The notes under the pieces: generated by a model
Database searches by the model: none
What the model was told of the DNA's origin: nothing
Seen by the model: only the letters and a program-made list of their open reading frames with translations
NCBI GenBank assembly: GCA_029204225.1
Contig: CM055095.1
Span: 20,389,348 to 20,453,347, forward strand
DNA length: 64,000 bases
Direction: 5' to 3'
From: Diphasiastrum complanatum
Lineage: Eukaryota > Streptophyta > Lycopodiopsida > Lycopodiales > Lycopodiaceae
Program-made: the position numbers and the translations under genes
Part shown: positions 10,061 through 21,659 of the stretch, piece by piece
Numbering within the stretch: position 1 is the stretch's first letter
How the letters are laid out: each line of letters begins with the position of its first letter

Positions 10061-10180
10061 TATTTGTCGAATATACCTTTGTTGTTGCTTATTTTGAGCA
10101 ACATTATGATTTGTATCTTGAGAAATACAGTAATGTGCAGATGGATTATTTGGGAGTTCGTTATTTTGTCTTTGTAAGTA

Positions 10181-10690
10181 TTATATATATCGGGCAATTG
10201 TAGTTATTTCAATATGTGCATGTAGATCAATAGTTGAGCAAAATTGTTTTGCAATTTCAATACCGGAGACTGCCTGTTGAGTATTGCAAACAATCATTTG
10301 AGAACTTGGTATTGAAGGCAAATATTGTTTGTTTTGCGCATCATACAATAATGTTACTGTTTCTGAAATACGAATATGACATGTTTTTATACTATCCCAT
10401 ATTTGTTCGAGATTGCTTGACAAGACAATGCTCAGATTGATGTTTAAAGCCAAACAAGTCCGTAGTGTACTTTATTTGTGTTTGATCTTTGATAAGATAT
10501 TCTGTCATAGATAGTGACATTTTGTGCATATTTTGAAATCGATCTGTATCAAAATATTTTTGTTGCTAATGAATCACAATTGAGTCTCTTCTATCTAAAC
10601 ATGTTTCAAAATATGGTATAATTGCTTGAAAGCTGATTTCTTGTGGCCTACTTTCGTGTCCTAGCGACATTGCCAAACTCTCAAAAAAGT
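10181..10690 (-). pseudogene. Helitron H1 putative N-terminal coding remnant
   Basis: Minus-strand frames 10690-10460 (starting MATTNNFFESLAMSLGHESR) and 10453-10181 lie directly upstream of the DUF6570-like block with matching base composition. No domain is recognised. They are placed in H1 by position only. Confidence 0.4.
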
Positions 10691-10714
10691 TGTTTGTAGT
10701 AGCCATTTTTGTAT

Positions 10715-11043
10715 CTGTTTAACAAACATGTATTGGGAAATGGAAATTCTTTTGGCTTTTCAAAAACAAGTTTTAAATGTTCCCTTATTGAAAAACATAT
10801 ACATTGGAAAAAAAAAACTAATACAAATATCGTACAAGCTAATTTTACATAGCGCAATATTGTTTTGAACAAAAGATAACTACTTTGAACGCACTATAAT
10901 AGAATCAAAGATATGATACAGGAACTTACATTTGGGAGTTTTAATGTACTAGAAATTTACACTTTATATAGTTTAAGAGATTTGCTCTAAAATTAAATTT
11001 CCAAACCATGTAAACCAAATTGTCAAAACGTAGATCATATACG
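10715..11043 (-). repeat. Helitron-associated sequence repeated at 24420-24760
   Basis: Shared blocks in the same order include AACAAACATGTATT versus AACGAACATGTATT, TATACATTGGAAAAAAA, ATCAAAGATATGATACA and ATAGTTTAAG. The two copies are in the same orientation and visibly diverged. They lie just outside the two ends of copia C2, but their divergence rules out a simple target duplication. Likely the 5' region of related Helitrons. Confidence 0.7.
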
Positions 11044-11696
11044 TGTGAGAGATTTCAACTAGTTTAGTCTAGTTTAGTCACATTTTGGTAAATTGTCAAT
11101 AAGAGGCCAAATTTCATTTTAGACTTAGAGATAAACTTTTTGAAGTTACATTAGTTTAAAATAAATTCAACAAGCACTTTTGGAAAGTGTGGGAAAGTTG
11201 GTAGTCGAGTTTGAGAGATTTTCAAATTTGAACTTTGGGTACATTGAATCTAGGCCCAAAAATAGTAGGGTTTACATTTTGGAGGGAAAGGCAAGTGGCC
11301 AAATAGGGTTTGAAAACTCTATAAAAGGATGTAACTCATGGAGAGACACATCTTCTCTCTTCTCTCTCTCATTTCATCATTATACATGGTTCTCTTTGGG
11401 TTCTACTACTCATTGGTGCACTATCTTGGTGTTATCTTGCAATTCTATGTGTAGAATGATCATTTATTGCTATTTTCAATTCCACACGTGTGAAATATAG
11501 TAGGTTACTGTAATTGTACGGACATCAAACATATTTTATGTCTTGGTTCATGTTTGATCAGTATCTCTTAGAGTTTGCATCTCATTTTGTATGTAGATGC
11601 TGATTTTTCTACATTGCCAGGATTGTTGGTTTGCTCCTTATGTAACCAAAGATTAGGGACATGGATTGGATCTTGAATGATCTGAAATTCTTCACA
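11044..11696 (+). repeat. 5' LTR of C2 with adjacent primer-binding site
   Basis: Starts TGTGAGAG and ends TTCACA; TGGTGTTAGAGC follows at 11697, a variant of the usual TGGTATCAGAGC initiator-Met primer site. A CTATAAAAGG TATA box lies near 11319, followed by CT-rich sequence. CACACGTGTG is at 11483-11492. The first 378 bp match the 3' LTR closely. Confidence 0.88.
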
Positions 11697-12262
11697 TGGT
11701 GTTAGAGCTCTTGTGTTTCAGGTTATGAAAGGATCAGCCATCTTTAGCAAGGATTTGGAGGAGTTACCAATGCTAGAGCATGCTAGATTGATTTCTACTA
11801 AAAAATCAGCATTTTTGCATGTGTAGAATTGATTTTTTATAGGTCAAAACTCAATATAGGGTTATATACTTGATCAATTCCTCACACTTGGTTTACTGGA
11901 ATTAGATGACTTTTGGTGCATTAGGAAGGTCTCATTGGACTCTACAAGAAGATACATCAAGTTTCTAGAAATTGCATGTAGAATTTGAGATATTCAATTT
12001 TTTGTGATTTTGTCAAAACCCTAATTTTGATTGGATCTCTAGTTTGTGAGGTTACTTAACTTCATTTGAGTGTGTTTAAATCTTAGGAAGTGGCAAGAAT
12101 CATTAGATTGAGGATAGATCATAGGTTGATCAAGACTCTCACTATTCTATGTGTTAATTTTCTAGTTAGAAGCGCTAGAAGAGATTTGAGAGGTTCCATA
12201 TCTTTGTGATATCTTTTTGAGTTCATTTGTTGACATTCAAGAGAGTGCTTTGTGCATTGGAA

Positions 12263-15053
12263 TGTGAAAAGTACAGTACTAAGGACCATAAATGGATCTT
12301 TGAATGATCCACAAGGTGATTGTATGCTTGTTAAACAATCTATTAGAAACTAGTCATTAGAAAACAAGATTTAGTTTAGCAGCTTGATAGGAAACAAGTA
12401 GAGACAATCAAAGCATTGATCAATTAATATAACCCAACTCCACACGTGTGGAAATAAGGCTGTAGTACGGCCTGTAGACAATGTTTACAAAGTGCGAAAG
12501 CTGGGTTTCATTGGAAAAATAGAGTAATCACCATACAATGAGAGGAAACTCGAGTTTCTCCTTGAGGTTCCAAAACGTTTCTATCTTCTCACTATGGAGA
12601 ATGGGAATACATAGTAAAACACACTTCCTTTGCAAATTTAGGTGAAAATCCAGCATGTAATAAGGAAGTAGACTCCATTTTCTTGCCCTAATGTGAAAAC
12701 CCTAGCCTAGATCCAAGAGTCATGCTTGGTAGGTGCATGGTAGGTACAAATCTCATCATAAATCATGGTCTAGATCCTACAAAGTAGGAATCACTACCAA
12801 ATAGACACAACCACTCCTCTTGACTCGTGGTAACCTACTTTAGGTGTGTATGTACAAGTGGCACTTTGGCCATTCAAGTAACCTACAAGGGAATTGTTCC
12901 TATTCCACTTATCTTACATTCTTGACTACTTGTAGTATAGATTGATCTATGTAAGTCATTGTAAGAAAGTAAGGTGGAGAATATGTCCTTTTGATATGTC
13001 ATGTGGGAACTTGCCCCACTATCAATCCACCAAGAATCATTGGTGTTGCTCTTGGATGATGGTGGTTTGTTGGAAACCATCAAGAATGACTCTTCATCCT
13101 CCTCCTCCTTCTGATGTGCAATGTTGCTTTGTTTGCTCTCTTGTGTCTTCTTCTTCTTGAGACATTCTGATGCAAAATGTCATTTCTTTCCACAGAAAAA
13201 ATATTTGTACTTGGACTTGTCTTTGATCTTGCCCTTTGAGCTTGAAGCGTCATCCTCCTCCTTGGTCTCCTTGAAGTGCTTCTTCTTGCCATTGGTCTTC
13301 TTCTTGCTTTTGAATGAGAAATTAGCTTTCTCATCACCATCCTGCAGAGAAATAACATTTATTCTTGCATTAGTATGCAACATCCTACACTCTTCAGCTA
13401 CTAATACACTGTGTAGCTTTTCTATAGTAGGCAAAGTGTCTTGGATTGCAAAGCTTTGGACCAAATTTGTAAAGCCACTCCCTAGACCATTTAGGACAAT
13501 CTGAACAAGCTCACTATCTTGAATCTTCTCTCCAATGGAAGCTATTGATTACTAGCACATAATCTTGTGCACTCTCATCACTCCTCTTCATGCTTTGTAG
13601 AATTTGATTCCTAAGCATGAGAACCCTCGAAGTGTTACTAGACTCATAGATAGATTTTAAAGATTCCCAAGTCTCTTTAGCACTCTTACATGATGATACT
13701 TTCCTTAGAAGATCATTGCTTACATTCATCTTAATACAGTGAAGTGCAAGCCTAGACCTCTTCTTGTATCTCACTAATTCCTGTTCACCTAGAGGTTCAT
13801 CTTCATCATCTATTAGAAACTCATAAAGATCCTGGAGCACCATTAGTGACTCCATCCTCACTTTCCAAATAGCATAATTGGTAGAATTTAACATCTCACT
13901 AGCTTCTAGAAGGTAGGCTCCCACTGATCCCATCTTACTAGCAAGATTCTACACACAAGATATAGATTTGTTTGGACCTGAAACTCACAAAGGTTTCTAA
14001 CTTGCAGTGTTTCACTCAAATGAAAACTACACTCAAGCAAATCTTGCCAATCTTGGCTATTCTTGGACAAAAAACTGACTCTATCTCTCTCATTCACTTT
14101 GTATTTTCAAGACCTGGTTTCCACTTTACTAATCAATGGCAAGTGATTTTGGCAGCTTATCCTAGGATTTGCACCAAAAATTACATCAAACTGACATCAG
14201 ATGAATTTTCTATGATCCAACGAATATGGGTTATTAAATGCTGGTTCAGAGATGCCCACACGTGTGAACAGTATGGACTTTGATCCTAAAAAAGTTTGGG
14301 ATCAAATCCCCTCACCAAAACCTGGATATCAGCTCGCCCTTCCAATACTAGCTTTTTGCACCAAAACCTGCTAAAACTGGATTAGATTCAAACATAGATC
14401 AATGGCCTTGTACTTGGCTCTGATACCATGTGAAAAGTACAATACTAACGACCATAAATGAATCTTTGAATGATCCACAAGGTGATTGTATGCTTGTTAA
14501 ACAATCTATCAGAAACTAGTCATCAGAAAACAAGATCTAGTTTAGCAGCTTGATAGGAAACAAGTAGAGACAATCAAAGCATTGATCAATTAGTATAATC
14601 CAACTCCACACGTGTGGAAATAAGGCTGTAGTACGGCCTGTAGACAGTGTTTACAAAGTGCGAAAGCTGGGTTTCATTGGAAAAATAGAGTAATCACCAT
14701 ACAATGAGAGAAAACTCGAGTTTCTCCTTGAGGCTCCAAAACGTTTCTATCTTCTCACTATGGAGAATGGGAATACATAGTAAAACACACTTCCTTTGCA
14801 AATTTAGGTGAAAATCCAGCATGTAATAAGGAAGTAGACTCCATTTTCTTGCCCTAATGTAAAAACCCTAGCCTAGATCCAAGAGTCATGTCTGGTAGGT
14901 GCATGGTAGGTACAAATCTCATCATAAATCATGGTCTAGATCCTACAAAGTAGGAATCACTACCAAATAGACACAACCACTCCTCTTGACTCGTGGTAAC
15001 CTACTTTAGGTGTGTATGTACAAGTGGCACTTTGGCCATTCAAGTAACCAACA
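12263..15053 (-). mobile_element. Copia element C1, gag-protease only, nested in C2 leader
   Basis: Two 625-bp LTRs (12263-12887 and 14429-15053), near identical, begin TGT and end ACA. On the minus strand the initiator-Met primer site (complement GGCTCTGATACCA, 14416-14428) sits next to the right LTR, so that is the 5' LTR. The 1.5-kb interior encodes only gag and the start of protease before running into the 3' LTR; integrase, RT and RNase H are absent. Each LTR contains CACACGTGTG followed by GTACGGCC. I do not find a matching 5-bp target duplication (TGGAA left, AACAA right), which hints at recombination after insertion. Confidence 0.88.
12888..13933 (-). pseudogene. C1 gag and protease start
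   Basis: From the ATG at 13933 (MGSVGAYLLEASEMLNSTNY) the frame covers the UBN2-type gag to 13514. A frameshift follows, then 13464-13180 with the zinc-knuckle start YFFCGKK. The remainder of the knuckle is in another frame. At 13083 a frame opens with WWIDSGASSHMT, the copia aspartic protease active site. It stops at the LTR after about 60 residues. It is closely related to the gag of C3 at 49369. Confidence 0.88.
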
Positions 15054-15118
15054 AACAATATTGACAAAATGTACAATATTCTATATGGCTAGATTTGCCA
15101 ATGTAGGCAATTTTTCAC

Positions 15119-16308
15119 ATGGAACAGGTTGAAAGAAGAAGATCAGGTCATTGCAACATGGCTACAAGTGGTGGATTCATGTTGGAAGCAATGATAGGCT
15201 TACTGGAGATGAATGAGTTGATGGAGATTGTTGCAGGTGTGGAGGAGAGGCCTCAAGCACCTCAAGATCAAGTGAGGTATGACAAGAGAGCTAAAAGAGC
15301 TCTACACATGATTAAGATGAATGTTACCAATGAACTTCTTAAGGAAGTTGGTAAGTGCACATCATCTTTCGAGGCTTGGGAAGCTTTGAAGAAGCTCTAT
15401 AAATCCAAGTCTACATCAAGAGTGCTTACTCTTAGGAGGCAAATCTTTCAAAGTTTTCAAAAGAAGGAAGAGAGTAATCATGCTTTTGTTTTGAGGGTTA
15501 AAGCACTCAATGATGAGTTAACATGTATTGATGAAAGCATAAGGAGGTCGAACTTGTTCAAGTTATACTTAATGGCTTGTTGGATGATCATGCTAATCTT
15601 GTTCAAAGTTTTGCTATTCAAAAGACTTTGCCAAGTATTGTGGATTTGCAAGAGATCTTGGTGAATGAGGAGTATAGGCTTCAATCAAGAGGAGGTGGAT
15701 CTACATCGACATCTCATTATGAAGAGGATGCTATGTTTGTCAAAGGCAAGTGGTTTAAAGGGCAAGATCAAGGTGAGACTTTCTCTTTTGGCAAAAAGAA
15801 AGATAAGTCTAAGTTGAAATGCTTTTATTGTGGAATCAAAGGGCATTTTGCATTTGAATGTTTGAAGAAGCAAAGAGATGAAGGTAGCAAGCAGATCAAC
15901 TTTACTACTAATGATGAGGATCTAGATCATATGTTTGAGAGGGAGTATTTCCAGAGGTTCAGGTCTAAAGATATTCATATCTTTGATATCTTTGATGATC
16001 AAGAGAAAGGTAAGCAAGTGGAAGTGACTCACTTTGCTTTACTCACATGTTTTGGAGAATTTTCTTGTGTAGATGATGCTATGCAAGTGGATATTGGTTC
16101 TCATGGTTTTCATACTGAAAAAACAAGTAATGGATCTGGAAAACAAATTATCTTCAATGACTTTGATGGTCAAGAGGAAGATCAAGAGGTTGGTCTCAAA
16201 GGGCTTCAACAACACAAAAGGAAAGGTGACAATTTGGAGCTAGTCAAGAGCATCAAAAGAAGGTTTTTTTGGCAAAGATGTTATGGATCTATTTTTGCAG
16301 CTTATTGA
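15119..16308 (+). pseudogene. C2 gag (UBN2 and zinc knuckle)
   Basis: The frame from 15119 gives a copia gag N-terminal half (RYDKRAKRALHMIKMNVTNE, then SFEAWEALKKLYKSKSTSRV). A frameshift near 15550 passes reading to the frame that includes VQSFAIQKTLPSI and the CCHC knuckle CFYCGIKGHFAFEC (about 15820-15861). The frame ends at 16308 after a T7 run at 16264-16270. Slipping one base there leads into the hydrophobic extension. No protease DSGA motif is seen, unlike C1 and C3. The gag would package element RNA in cytoplasmic particles. Confidence 0.85.
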
Positions 16309-16510
16309 AGACTCAAGTAAGGTCAAAGGAGCAGCAAGGAAGTGTTGTTCAAGTTTTCTTTACTTGTTCTATCTCATGTTTGAGCTATTTCATATGGATG
16401 TGTGCAAATTGTCAAGATATGGACAAACTAGCTACATTGTCTTGCAATATCTTGTTGTTGGAGTTGTACTAGCATTCTTGGCTGGTTTTGTAGATGGAAA
16501 TGAAGCTAAT
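16283..16510 (+). CDS. C2 extension ORF with hydrophobic segments, first half (continues at 23319-23585)
   Basis: This frame overlaps the gag end and begins with MDLFLQLIEDSSKVKG. It contains two hydrophobic stretches (CCSSFLYLFYLMFELF and YLVVGVVLAFLAGFV) and stays open for 76 codons up to the G1 insertion. After the element and one CTAAT copy, the same frame continues from 23319 for 88 more codons to a stop at 23585 and ends in a third hydrophobic stretch (IILFTFYLVLHVLVIC). It occupies the place where pol should be. I do not recognise a family. It could be a gag C-terminal membrane extension or captured sequence. Confidence 0.5.
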
Positions 16511-17273
16511 TGTTGGAGGGTTTACGGAGTCCAAGGCAACCCTAACCCTAGTTGATAAGTGAGAGATATTTGGCACCCTGCGTGTGTAAGTCCAACTCGA
16601 TGATCACATAGTTATTTGATTGATTAGTTAAAAGTTAATAAAGGACTTTAGGCCTTTTTGCGGGACTTTTAATGTCGCAGGGCCTAAATGTCAAGTTAGT
16701 GAATAAAGTTGGGTTTCCGTCCAATTTTGATGGTTCCCACACTTTTTTAAATTTGAATAAAAAGAGAGACAAGACTGGACCAATAGGATTCAGAGGCCAG
16801 GGTCCTCCTCTCTACTATAAAAAGGGACCAACTCGAGTTGCTCCTCATGTTCATTTCCTCATTTCAAATAAAGCAGATTGGTTCTCTTTAGAAATGGATT
16901 GATGAATGTCCTTGCTCTTTCTCACTTTTCCTCATTTCTCATGCTTTCTTTGGACTTTGCTAATTGTTGGATTTGATCATTATTGGGATTGCTATTTCTT
17001 ATGCTTTTTGTGAGAGAGAAGGGAGAGAGAAGAGTAAGTTTCTATCATTGTTGTGGATTTAGGGTTAATGGAAGTAGAGTTAATGGATGTAGTGTTAATG
17101 CTTAGTATTAATGGATGTTAGTATTAGATGTGGATCCTCCATTCATGTTGAAATCTGAACTATACTATCGCTCTCATGGGAATGAACCTCCACGTGACAA
17201 CTAACTCCGTCTCTTTGATGCTAGATTGACTAGATCTTGGATTCAGGTTAGGCAAGCAAAGAAACCCACTACA
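16511..17273 (+). repeat. 5' LTR of G1
   Basis: 763 bp, TGTTGG...CTACA. It contains CTATAAAAAGGG near 16814 as the TATA box, a GA-rich stretch near 17010 and a set of TTAATG(G/T) short repeats (about 17065-17130). The same LTR occurs at 22566, 35543, 46389 (minus) and 54472 (minus). Confidence 0.95.
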
Positions 17274-17274
17274 A

Positions 17275-17294
17275 TTTTGGCACCGTTGCCGGGG
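17275..17294 (+). other. G1 primer-binding site (tRNA-Asp type)
   Basis: TTTTGGCACCGTTGCCGGGG directly follows the LTR end. It differs by one base from the TGGCGCCGTTGCC site complementary to tRNA-Asp that is characteristic of Athila and Tat elements in plants. Confidence 0.88.
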
Positions 17295-18474
17295 AGCTAC
17301 ACCAATTTTTCAGTTTGCAGCATGTTTGGCTGATGGTTAGCTTGCATTAGGCATCTTGTCGTGGCATGAATAGTGTTAAATTTGCATTTTAGGGTTAGTT
17401 TGAAATTGATTCTGCTTGATTTGAGTGGATTAGCTTGTTTGAAATATAAACTGACTACTAAATAGGGAAAGCTATTCAGATCACCAATCTTAAGATCCAT
17501 TTGGGTCTGAGATATCAGAGAAAATAACAAAAATCGGTCAAATCTGTCAAATTTGGTCAAAAGAGGCAAAAAGCATCATCAGAGCTCAGAACTTTTTACC
17601 TCTTTCAGGAAACCTTCACCGAGTTGCAGACACCTTCGGTTTTGTTTACAGAACCTTTAGTCTGAAGGGCAAAGATTAATTCTTAGCAGATTTCTAGAAA
17701 CATAAGAAAAACCACCACAAAAACACCAAAAATTATCAAAACCCTAAAAAAAACAGAAAAAGAACCTTCGCCCAATTCACTGTGCTTAGATGTGATTCAA
17801 ATCTATCTACTGCCAGGTCGACAAAGAATAATACCAAAAATAGAAAGATTTTCAGAGGATCAGTTGTCATATTGTCATATTTTTGTCAAAAAAGTCACTT
17901 TTTTGCAAACTTACCATTATTAGTCTTGATCCTTCGCCAGAACCTTCGTCGAGTTTTCAGAACATTCTATCTATAGTAAACTACTATTTTTGAGTTCGGC
18001 AAAGATTCTTCTTGATCAGATTACAAAAACAGTATTTGCTTGTGTCAGAAACCTTCGTCCGGTTGTCCATAGATTTATCTGTGTCAGATCTTCCATCTGA
18101 GAAGTCGGCGATGGTTATTTCTCAAGAAATTGCCAGAAAAGTGTTTAGAGAGTTTTTATCCCAAAATAGCACTGTTGAACCTTCGTCGAGACAACCTTCA
18201 CCTAGAGAACCTTTGCCAGTCCAATTTTCGTTTCTAATTTTTCAGATCATGTCTCTGTCAAAATTTGGATATATTAAATCTGATATATTCTAAATTGGAC
18301 TCGAAGAGATTTATCATTTTTGAGAAGTATTGATTGATCGAATTTTGGGTAGTTTTTCATCATATAGAATCAGATTTTTGAAAAGTGGAATAGAGCTAGC
18401 AGATCTAATCTGAGATAGTTTTTTGAAAAAATCTATATCCAATCTCATTATCGACTTGATCTGAATTTGTAAAG
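17295..18474 (+). other. G1 leader with dispersed ACCTTCGYCGAG-like motifs
   Basis: An untranslated leader of about 1.2 kb. A short motif of the form AACCTTCGYC(G)AG recurs irregularly (about 17606, 17764, 17931-17953, 18048 and 18179-18215). The same leader, diverged, is found in G2 at 25955-26740. No long open frame is supported. Confidence 0.7.
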
Positions 18475-20138
18475 ATGGCTGTCCCTGGAGCTGCTCCTGG
18501 AGGTGCTCCACAGGAGGTCAATCCAATTATTGTTAGAAGAACACCCCGATTGGATCTACCCAAATATAATGGATTAACAGATCCAGTTAGATTTCTTCAG
18601 ATCTATGTTGAATCCTGTGAGGTCTATGGTGAGATTTATCCTCAAGATAAACTTAAGCTATTTCCTATGGCCTAACAGGTGCAGCACAAGATTGGTACTA
18701 TAACCAAGATGAAACTGAGAGTACAGATTGGGAGGTTGTTAAACGAGCCCTTATCACACGGTTCAAATCGCTGAAGTTTATGGAAGATCCTTTTCTACTT
18801 TTAAGTAGAATTAAAATGGGAAAGCGAGAAATGATTCGAGATTACATCGAAAGGGTGAAACGTCTTAGATCTAAATGTGAGCCTGAGCTGATTAATAAAA
18901 ATGCCATGATTATGTGGTTTTTGTCAGGTCTACCTAAATGGATCAGACGTGAGCTGAAACACCATAATGAGTACACACTTTTGCAAAATGCGATGGACGA
19001 TGCAATTCGGGAGGAGGATGAAGATTCAGATGATGAGCCGAATGTCAGTATGTTGCCTTATACAGCAGGGCAGACTACTATGACATGCACCACTATTGCA
19101 TCAACAAATGCCAATGCTACTGTAGAAATGATGATCAATGAGTTCGAGAAACTTGGAAAGACCTGGTTAAAACAGATGGAAAAGTTGCAGTTGCAATTTG
19201 ATGAGAAGATCAAAGCATTGGAAAATTTCCACGAAGAAGCAAACAAGGAACCTGAGAAGTTTGCAAAGACTTTTTCTACCAGGGAAAATGTCTGGTGTTC
19301 TATTTGTATAGGAAATCACACAGTGAACAAGTGTCCTCAATTGAAAAAACGAATGGAAATCAGTGTTTGCCATCTGTGTAATTCACCTGACCATAAGACT
19401 GCCTTTTGCAACTTTAACCCTCGGATAATTCAGCAACGATATGCCCATATGGGATATCGAGATCCATAGTATGGAGGCAATCCAGCAGCAAGACTGCGAC
19501 AATCTACTCTTGGATACCCGGAACGTCTAGCATTGCCTGCCCCACCAAAACACTCCGCTCTTCCTACCAATTTGATGGAACCAGAACCTTACGGAAGTGC
19601 TGAGCAATGGAGCTATGGTAATGATCAGGAAGGAAGATCTTCAGAACAATATGCCATTTATGCTGCCGCTCAACAACAAGCCTACAGAAATTGGGCCAGA
19701 GCACCACTTGGATGCTTTGCATGTGGAGAAAATCATAGAGTTGCAGAATGCCCAAATAAAGGAAAATTTGTACCATTTTGTCGTGACTGTGGATATGGGC
19801 ATTGCTATAAAGACTGTCCAGCAAGACTGAAGCCACCACTAGCTACAGCACCTGTAAATTTGATAACAATCAAGCAAGGATCGGTAGCTCAAAATAAACC
19901 AAGTGCACTCTTAATGGTGGTCATCAGAGAACGAAAGCAAAAAGAACCAGGAGTGGATTCAGTACCTGCTGATTCTATGCCATTGAACGATACACCAACA
20001 ACATCGGGAGTCTATCCAAATCTTAATGCAGAAAAACGAAGATATCAGGATATGAGACAGTGGATTAAACATCTGCAAGAAGAAGAGGAACTTGAATCTG
20101 CTAAAGTAACAGTTGAATTTCGGTCTTCACCATTGTAG
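18475..20138 (+). pseudogene. G1 gag
   Basis: ATG at 18475 starts MAVPGAAPGGAPQEV. The retrotransposon gag domain follows (RLDLPKYNGLTDPVRFLQIY). A one-base frameshift near 18670 moves the remainder to the frame that holds IRDYIERVKRLRSKCEPELI, FLSGLPKWIRRELK, an acidic segment and two knuckle-like clusters (CSICIGNHTVNKC, CHLCNSPDHKTAFC). A stop at 19467 separates these from two more clusters (CFACGENHRVAECP and CRDCGYGHCYKDCP, about 19715-19818). Four cysteine-histidine clusters in one gag is more than the usual one or two. Confidence 0.85.
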
Positions 20139-20191
20139 CCTCCAAGAAATTTACGTATGATCAGTTACATCATCACAAAAAACCCTTCAAG

Positions 20192-21650
20192 ATGACTGAA
20201 CCGGAAGCACCGCATATAGAATTACTCATGAATATTTTGTCTAGCAAGATCAATATTTCATTGGGAGAGTTCCTAAAGTTGGTGCCAAAAGCAAAAGAAG
20301 TCTTAGTGCAAAAGTTAGCTCAAGAAGAATTAAAAGACCATCAGGAGCCAATTTTTTGTGCTGGATTTGAAGAATCTAACGATGTACTCCATGTTGGAGC
20401 CGCTTGGGAAAGTGAACAAAAGAATATCACTCCGCCGATACAACATAGAGAATTTTCTAAAAAAGCAGCCGTGATAGATGGCGGTTCAGGAGTTAACCTG
20501 ATTTCTACAAAGCTATGTACAAAATGGGGCCTTACAAAGATTAAGCCTGTTACTTTTGCTATTAAGCTAGCTGATCAAACGAGGAATGGTGGAAGATATA
20601 CCTGTCAGGATTGCAAGAGTACAGTTCGTCATTACTTTAGTCGTGATGGACTTACCAAAAGCACCAAATGTCTACCGAGTTCTCTTAGGACGTCCATGGT
20701 TACGAGTTGCGCAAGTAATTCGTAACTGGGATACCGGCAAAATCACTTTTGAAAATCGTGAACGTGCAGTTAAAGTTGATCCTACGACTTGGACTATCAA
20801 GCCAGTGGTTCAAAAAGAGGATGACGATTCATCAACAATGGATCACACTTGTGATTGACCATAGAAAAAATTGGGAGCTCACTATGATTCTCAAACGGAT
20901 ACCGTCAATTGGAACGAAGCTCTTGCAACAATTGATTGTACTTGGATGACTTGGGAGTTCATAGTACAGATACAGACCACCTGGATCGATTGGAGAAAGT
21001 CTTTGAAAGATGCCACAAATATCAAATTTCTCTAAATCCAGAAAAATAACAGATATGCGTTTCTCACGAAGTGGTGCTTGGACATGTGATATCAAGACAT
21101 GGTATTGTCACCGATTATTCTAAGATCAAAGTTACTGTGGAATTGCCACCTATGTGTCTATGGGTCATGCGAACTACAATCAAATTTTTATTATCTTCTT
21201 TGCGGATTTAACATGACCTATATACAAATTAACTATTGTTCCTATTTGGACAGTAGAGGCATTAGAAGCCTTTGAAAAGTTAAAAAAATCATTATCCTGA
21301 GCACCAATACTGCGTTCTCCAGATTGGACATTAGAGTTTCATGTTCATACAGATGCCTCAAAATACGCCATTGGATCAGTTTTGACGTAGCCAGGGGACT
21401 ATAAGAAGGATTATCTTATACGATTTGCATGCAGACAACTTACAGATACAGAGAAGAATTATTCAACAACAGAACGTGAAGCGCTAGCCATGATTTTTTC
21501 TGTTCGGAAATTTCATCACTACCTCATGGAAACGCACTTTGCATTTTATACGGATCATCAACCCTTACTTGACTTGGTAAATAAGACGTGTAATACTGGA
21601 CGTATTGCAAGATAATTATTATTATTGACTAAATTTGACTTTTGAATTCT
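20192..21650 (+). pseudogene. G1 protease, RT remnant and RNase H
   Basis: The 20192-20725 frame has the retropepsin AAVIDGGSGVNLIS (DGGSG replacing DSG). The next frame carries VYRVLLGRPWL and FENRERAVKV. At about 20935 the sequence jumps to the RT active site YLDDLG (20939-20956) followed by HLDRLEKVFERC; the RT N-terminal two thirds present in G2 are missing. VLGHVISRHGI, then RNase H pieces (APIL, HTDASKYAIGSVL, YSTTEREALAMIF, YTDHQPL) follow with many stops. Homology ends near 21650, where integrase should begin. Confidence 0.9.
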
Positions 21651-21659
21651 GGTCAGAAA

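Larger units (their letters stand above)
5140..10700 (-). mobile_element. Helitron H1, endonuclease-bearing (Helentron/Helitron2-like), decayed
   Basis: Reading the minus strand, the order is: an N-terminal region (10680-10181), a DUF6570-like block (about 10050-9191), a Helitron N-terminal domain (9184 on), a shortened Rep region, a PIF1-type helicase (8140-6720) and an endonuclease/exonuclease/phosphatase domain (6713 to about 5300). That domain order is known from Helitron polyproteins, and a C-terminal endonuclease is typical of the Helentron/Helitron2 branch. Many stops and frameshifts show it is dead. A solo LTR splits the endonuclease. Termini were not resolved, so both ends are approximate. 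Confidence 0.85.

Noticed and set aside
13121..13504. Plus-strand 127-codon frame rich in Phe and Leu
   Set aside because: Shadow of the C1 gag lysine-rich region on the other strand.
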